Below are positions 6,457-7,830 of a stretch of DNA of 7,830 nt, one piece after another. The notes below the pieces were generated by a model, which was not told where the DNA came from, searched no databases, and saw only the letters and a list, made by a program, of their open reading frames with translations. The translations under genes were made by a program, and so were the position numbers. The stretch is from Pseudomonadota bacterium (lineage in GTDB: Bacteria > Pseudomonadota > Gammaproteobacteria > Magnimaribacterales > D2472), in the NCBI GenBank assembly GCA_010024215.1, contig RGHK01000033.1, positions 1-7,830 of the forward strand, read 5' to 3'. The first letter of the stretch is position 1. Every line of letters starts with the position of its first letter.

Positions 6457-7233
6457 TTAATATATTCCTTCAATGGATATTTCACCATGTTCATAATTTT
6501 TAATTTTTCCATCTTTTAATTTTAAATTAAAACTTCCATCTGATGATATGCCAATAAAAACTCCAGCATCAATCACTTTATTGTTATGTTTAATTTTTAT
6601 TTCAGAACCTATGTGAACGCATAAGTCTTGCCATTTTTCTGACCAATCATTAATACCATGATCAAAAAAATTTAAAAAATTGCTAAGAATAGTATTTATG
6701 AGCTCATTTCTCTTATTTTGTATGCCAAATTTATATAAATCACCCCACCAATTTTCTTTTTCATGTAGCTTTAAATTAATACCAATTCCAATAATATTTT
6801 TTATATCTTTTCCCAAAACCTCTTTCTCTACAAGGATTCCTCCAACTTTCTTTTTAGATAAGATAATGTCATTTGGCCATTTCAAACCTATGTATTTATT
6901 TTTAAGTAATTTATTTATAGAGTTTGCACAAATAAGTCCTGTTATCAGACTTAGAGGTGCTTCGGTGTCCTTTATTTTTTTTGATGAAATCGACATATAT
7001 ATGTTGCCAGAGCTTGGACTAGACCATTTTTTTCCGAGTCTGCCTTTGCCCATTGTTTGTTCTTCAGCAATGATTACATGAATATCTTTTACTAAATTTA
7101 TTCTTTTACACTCTTCATTTGTTGAATCAATGCTTTTAAACAGACTTAATTCAAGCCTATCTGCAGGCAAATTAGATAATATTTTGTGTTTATTTAGCAT
7201 ATTCAACTTAAAAAACTGTTGACTTAAACTCAT
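6457..7233 (-). CDS. birA: Biotin--[acetyl-CoA-carboxylase] ligase BirA, ligase-only form
   Basis: A 258-residue biotin protein ligase that adenylates biotin and attaches it to the carrier protein of acetyl-CoA carboxylase. Seen motifs in order: SIDSTNEE (34-41), the biotinyl-AMP loop TMGKGRLGKKW (60-70), NIYMS (77-81), LKWPNDI (118-124), KVGGILVEKE (129-138) and GIGIN (149-153), then a C-terminal SH3-like domain ending near 258. E. coli BirA is about 320 residues because of an N-terminal winged helix; that DNA-binding domain is absent here, so it should not repress biotin genes. The start is uncertain: no Shine-Dalgarno precedes Met1 (7233) or Met12 (7200), and a TAGAAT element at 7237-7232 would, if used as a -10, place Met1 upstream of the transcript, favouring Met12 (247 residues). 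It leads the operon birA-msrA and diverges from tRNA-Tyr. Confidence 0.92.
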   Translation of the reverse strand: MSLSQQFFKLNMLNKHKILSNLPADRLELSLFKSIDSTNEECKRINLVKDIHVIIAEEQTMGKGRLGKKWSSPSSGNIYMSISSKKIKDTEAPLSLITGLICANSINKLLKNKYIGLKWPNDIILSKKKVGGILVEKEVLGKDIKNIIGIGINLKLHEKENWWGDLYKFGIQNKRNELINTILSNFLNFFDHGINDWSEKWQDLCVHIGSEIKIKHNNKVIDAGVFIGISSDGSFNLKLKDGKIKNYEHGEISIEGIY

Positions 7234-7247
7234 TCTAGAACAAAAAT
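7219..7247 (+). promoter_or_regulatory. Candidate sigma70 promoter of tRNA-Tyr
   Basis: TTGACT (7219-7224, five of six consensus bases) is followed after 17 bases by AAAAAT (7242-7247, four of six). The start would fall near 7254, a few bases before the tRNA. It lies over the annotated 5' end of birA on the other strand, so the two promoters probably interfere. Confidence 0.42.
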
Positions 7248-7261
7248 ACCTTCCTTGATAT

Positions 7262-7345
7262 GGAGAGGTGGGTGAGTGGTTAATACCAGCAGACTGTAAA
7301 TCTGCCGCTTCGGCTACGTAGGTTCGAATCCTACCCTCTCCACCA
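7262..7345 (+). tRNA. tRNA-Tyr(GTA)
   Basis: An 84-base class II tRNA with encoded CCA. The acceptor GGAGAGG pairs perfectly with CCTCTCC, the anticodon stem GCAGA/TCTGC encloses CTGTAAA (anticodon GTA), the long variable arm is built on CGCTTCGGCTACG, and the T loop is TTCGAAT. The discriminator is A. It matches the tyrU position upstream of tufB in E. coli, but the tRNA-Gly that follows there is absent here. Confidence 0.97.
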
Positions 7346-7403
7346 TGTCAAAGCTCCTATTAAAATTGATAAAAAATAATCCCAAAATTATATTGAAAAA
7401 AGG

Positions 7404-7432
7404 TTGAGTTTATAACTTTTTAGGGGGATAAT
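7404..7432 (+). promoter_or_regulatory. Sigma70 promoter for tRNA-Thr(GGT)-tuf
   Basis: TTGAGT (7404-7409), a 17-base spacer, and GATAAT (7427-7432) make the best promoter in the window. The bases after the -10, ACGCCACC, are a GC-rich discriminator as in rRNA and tRNA promoters, which suggests growth-rate and stringent control. The start should be near 7439, about 27 bases before the tRNA. The rest of the 120-base gap after tRNA-Tyr holds no RNA gene or strong terminator hairpin that I can see. Confidence 0.72.
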
Positions 7433-7465
7433 ACGCCACCTTAAATTAGGTTGCTACGTGATCGG

Positions 7466-7540
7466 GCTCATATAGCTCAGCGGTAGAGCACTTGCTTGGT
7501 AAGTAAGAGGTCACCGGTTCAAGTCCGGTTATGAGCTCCA
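7466..7540 (+). tRNA. tRNA-Thr(GGT)
   Basis: A 75-base tRNA with encoded CCA. The acceptor GCTCATA pairs with TATGAGC, the D arm GCTC/GAGC encloses a short seven-base loop, the anticodon stem CTTGC/GTAAG (one G-T) encloses TTGGTAA (anticodon GGT), and the T arm ACCGG/CCGGT carries TTCAAGT. The discriminator is T, unlike the A of the other tRNA-Thr here. It lies 38 bases before tuf and is most likely cut from the same transcript, as thrT is in E. coli. Confidence 0.96.
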
Positions 7541-7578
7541 TTTAAGAAAAAAATAATTATTTCAGAGAGGCATAAAAA

Positions 7579-7830
7579 ATGGCAAGAGAAAAATTTGAAA
7601 GAACGCTTCCCCACGTTAATGTTGGGACAGTTGGTCACGTTGACCATGGTAAAACAACACTTACTGCTGCGCTAACTAAAGTAGCAGCTGAAGTATATGG
7701 CGGTACTGCTGTTGATTTTGCAAATATTGATAATGCTCCAGAAGAAAGAGAAAGAGGTATAACAATTGCTACTTCTCACGTAGAGTATGTATCAACTGCA
7801 AGACACTATGCACACGTTGACTGTCCAGGT
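7579..7830 (+). CDS. tuf: Translation elongation factor Tu, N-terminal part (runs off right edge)
   Basis: The first 84 of about 394 residues of EF-Tu, the GTPase that brings aminoacyl-tRNA to the ribosome. The start MAREKFERTLPHVNVG is the family standard. The P-loop GHVDHGKT lies at 19-26, switch I RGIT at 59-62 followed by TSHVEY, and DCPG at 81-84 is the G3 motif, where the window ends. GAGAGG at 7565-7570 is a ribosome site 8 bases before the ATG. Its place behind tRNA-Thr corresponds to tufB of the tRNA-tufB-secE-nusG region. The open frame is intact to the edge. Confidence 0.98.
   Translation, partial: MAREKFERTLPHVNVGTVGHVDHGKTTLTAALTKVAAEVYGGTAVDFANIDNAPEERERGITIATSHVEYVSTARHYAHVDCPG

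Noticed and set aside
6680..7081. Plus-strand open frame of 133 codons inside birA
   Set aside because: It is antisense to the catalytic core of BirA, whose motifs are unmistakable; nothing in the translated frame is recognisable.
7370..7396. Weak inverted repeat after tRNA-Tyr considered as a terminator
   Set aside because: The stem ATAAT/ATTAT is only five A-T pairs without a following T run, so it cannot be called a terminator.

Overview
The window is strongly AT-rich and tightly packed, with very short intergenic gaps and A/T-ending codons. It holds TonB-dependent outer-membrane transport, exported amidohydrolases, and a birA / tRNA-Tyr / tRNA-Thr / tuf neighbourhood. The birA-tRNA-tuf arrangement is typical of Gammaproteobacteria. 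Together with the AT bias and compactness this suggests a streamlined, probably marine gammaproteobacterium (SAR86-like is a guess from style, not proven by the sequence).

Left part (1-3056, minus strand): a probable three-gene operon read right to left. It encodes a cytoplasmic zinc-type medium-chain alcohol dehydrogenase, a 90-residue exported protein with HxH, CxxC and CH motifs, and a ZnuD-like TonB-dependent receptor that runs off the left edge. The receptor carries several His/Asp/Glu-rich stretches of the kind used to capture zinc or another transition metal. The small protein resembles the short periplasmic 'zinc chaperone' proteins found next to such receptors. I read the set as a metal, most likely zinc, acquisition operon that also encodes a zinc-consuming enzyme.

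Middle (3057-5769, plus strand): a 71-bp divergent promoter region, then two overlapping genes (ATGA) for exported amidohydrolases of the imidazolonepropionase/prolidase-like class. The first keeps an HxH motif and the other expected metal ligands. The second has lost the HxH and probably one further His, so it looks like a degenerate partner.

Right part (5775-7830): housekeeping genes. On the minus strand are birA (biotin ligase without the N-terminal DNA-binding domain), msrA and tRNA-Thr(TGT). On the plus strand are tRNA-Tyr(GTA), a strong sigma70-type promoter with a GC-rich discriminator, tRNA-Thr(GGT) and the first 84 codons of tuf. Compared with the E. coli order birA...thrU-tyrU-glyT-thrT-tufB, the layout is what one inversion of a birA-msrA-tRNA-Thr block would give, plus loss or relocation of tRNA-Gly. 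No mobile element, CRISPR array, integrase or gene-free stretch over 300 bases was seen.
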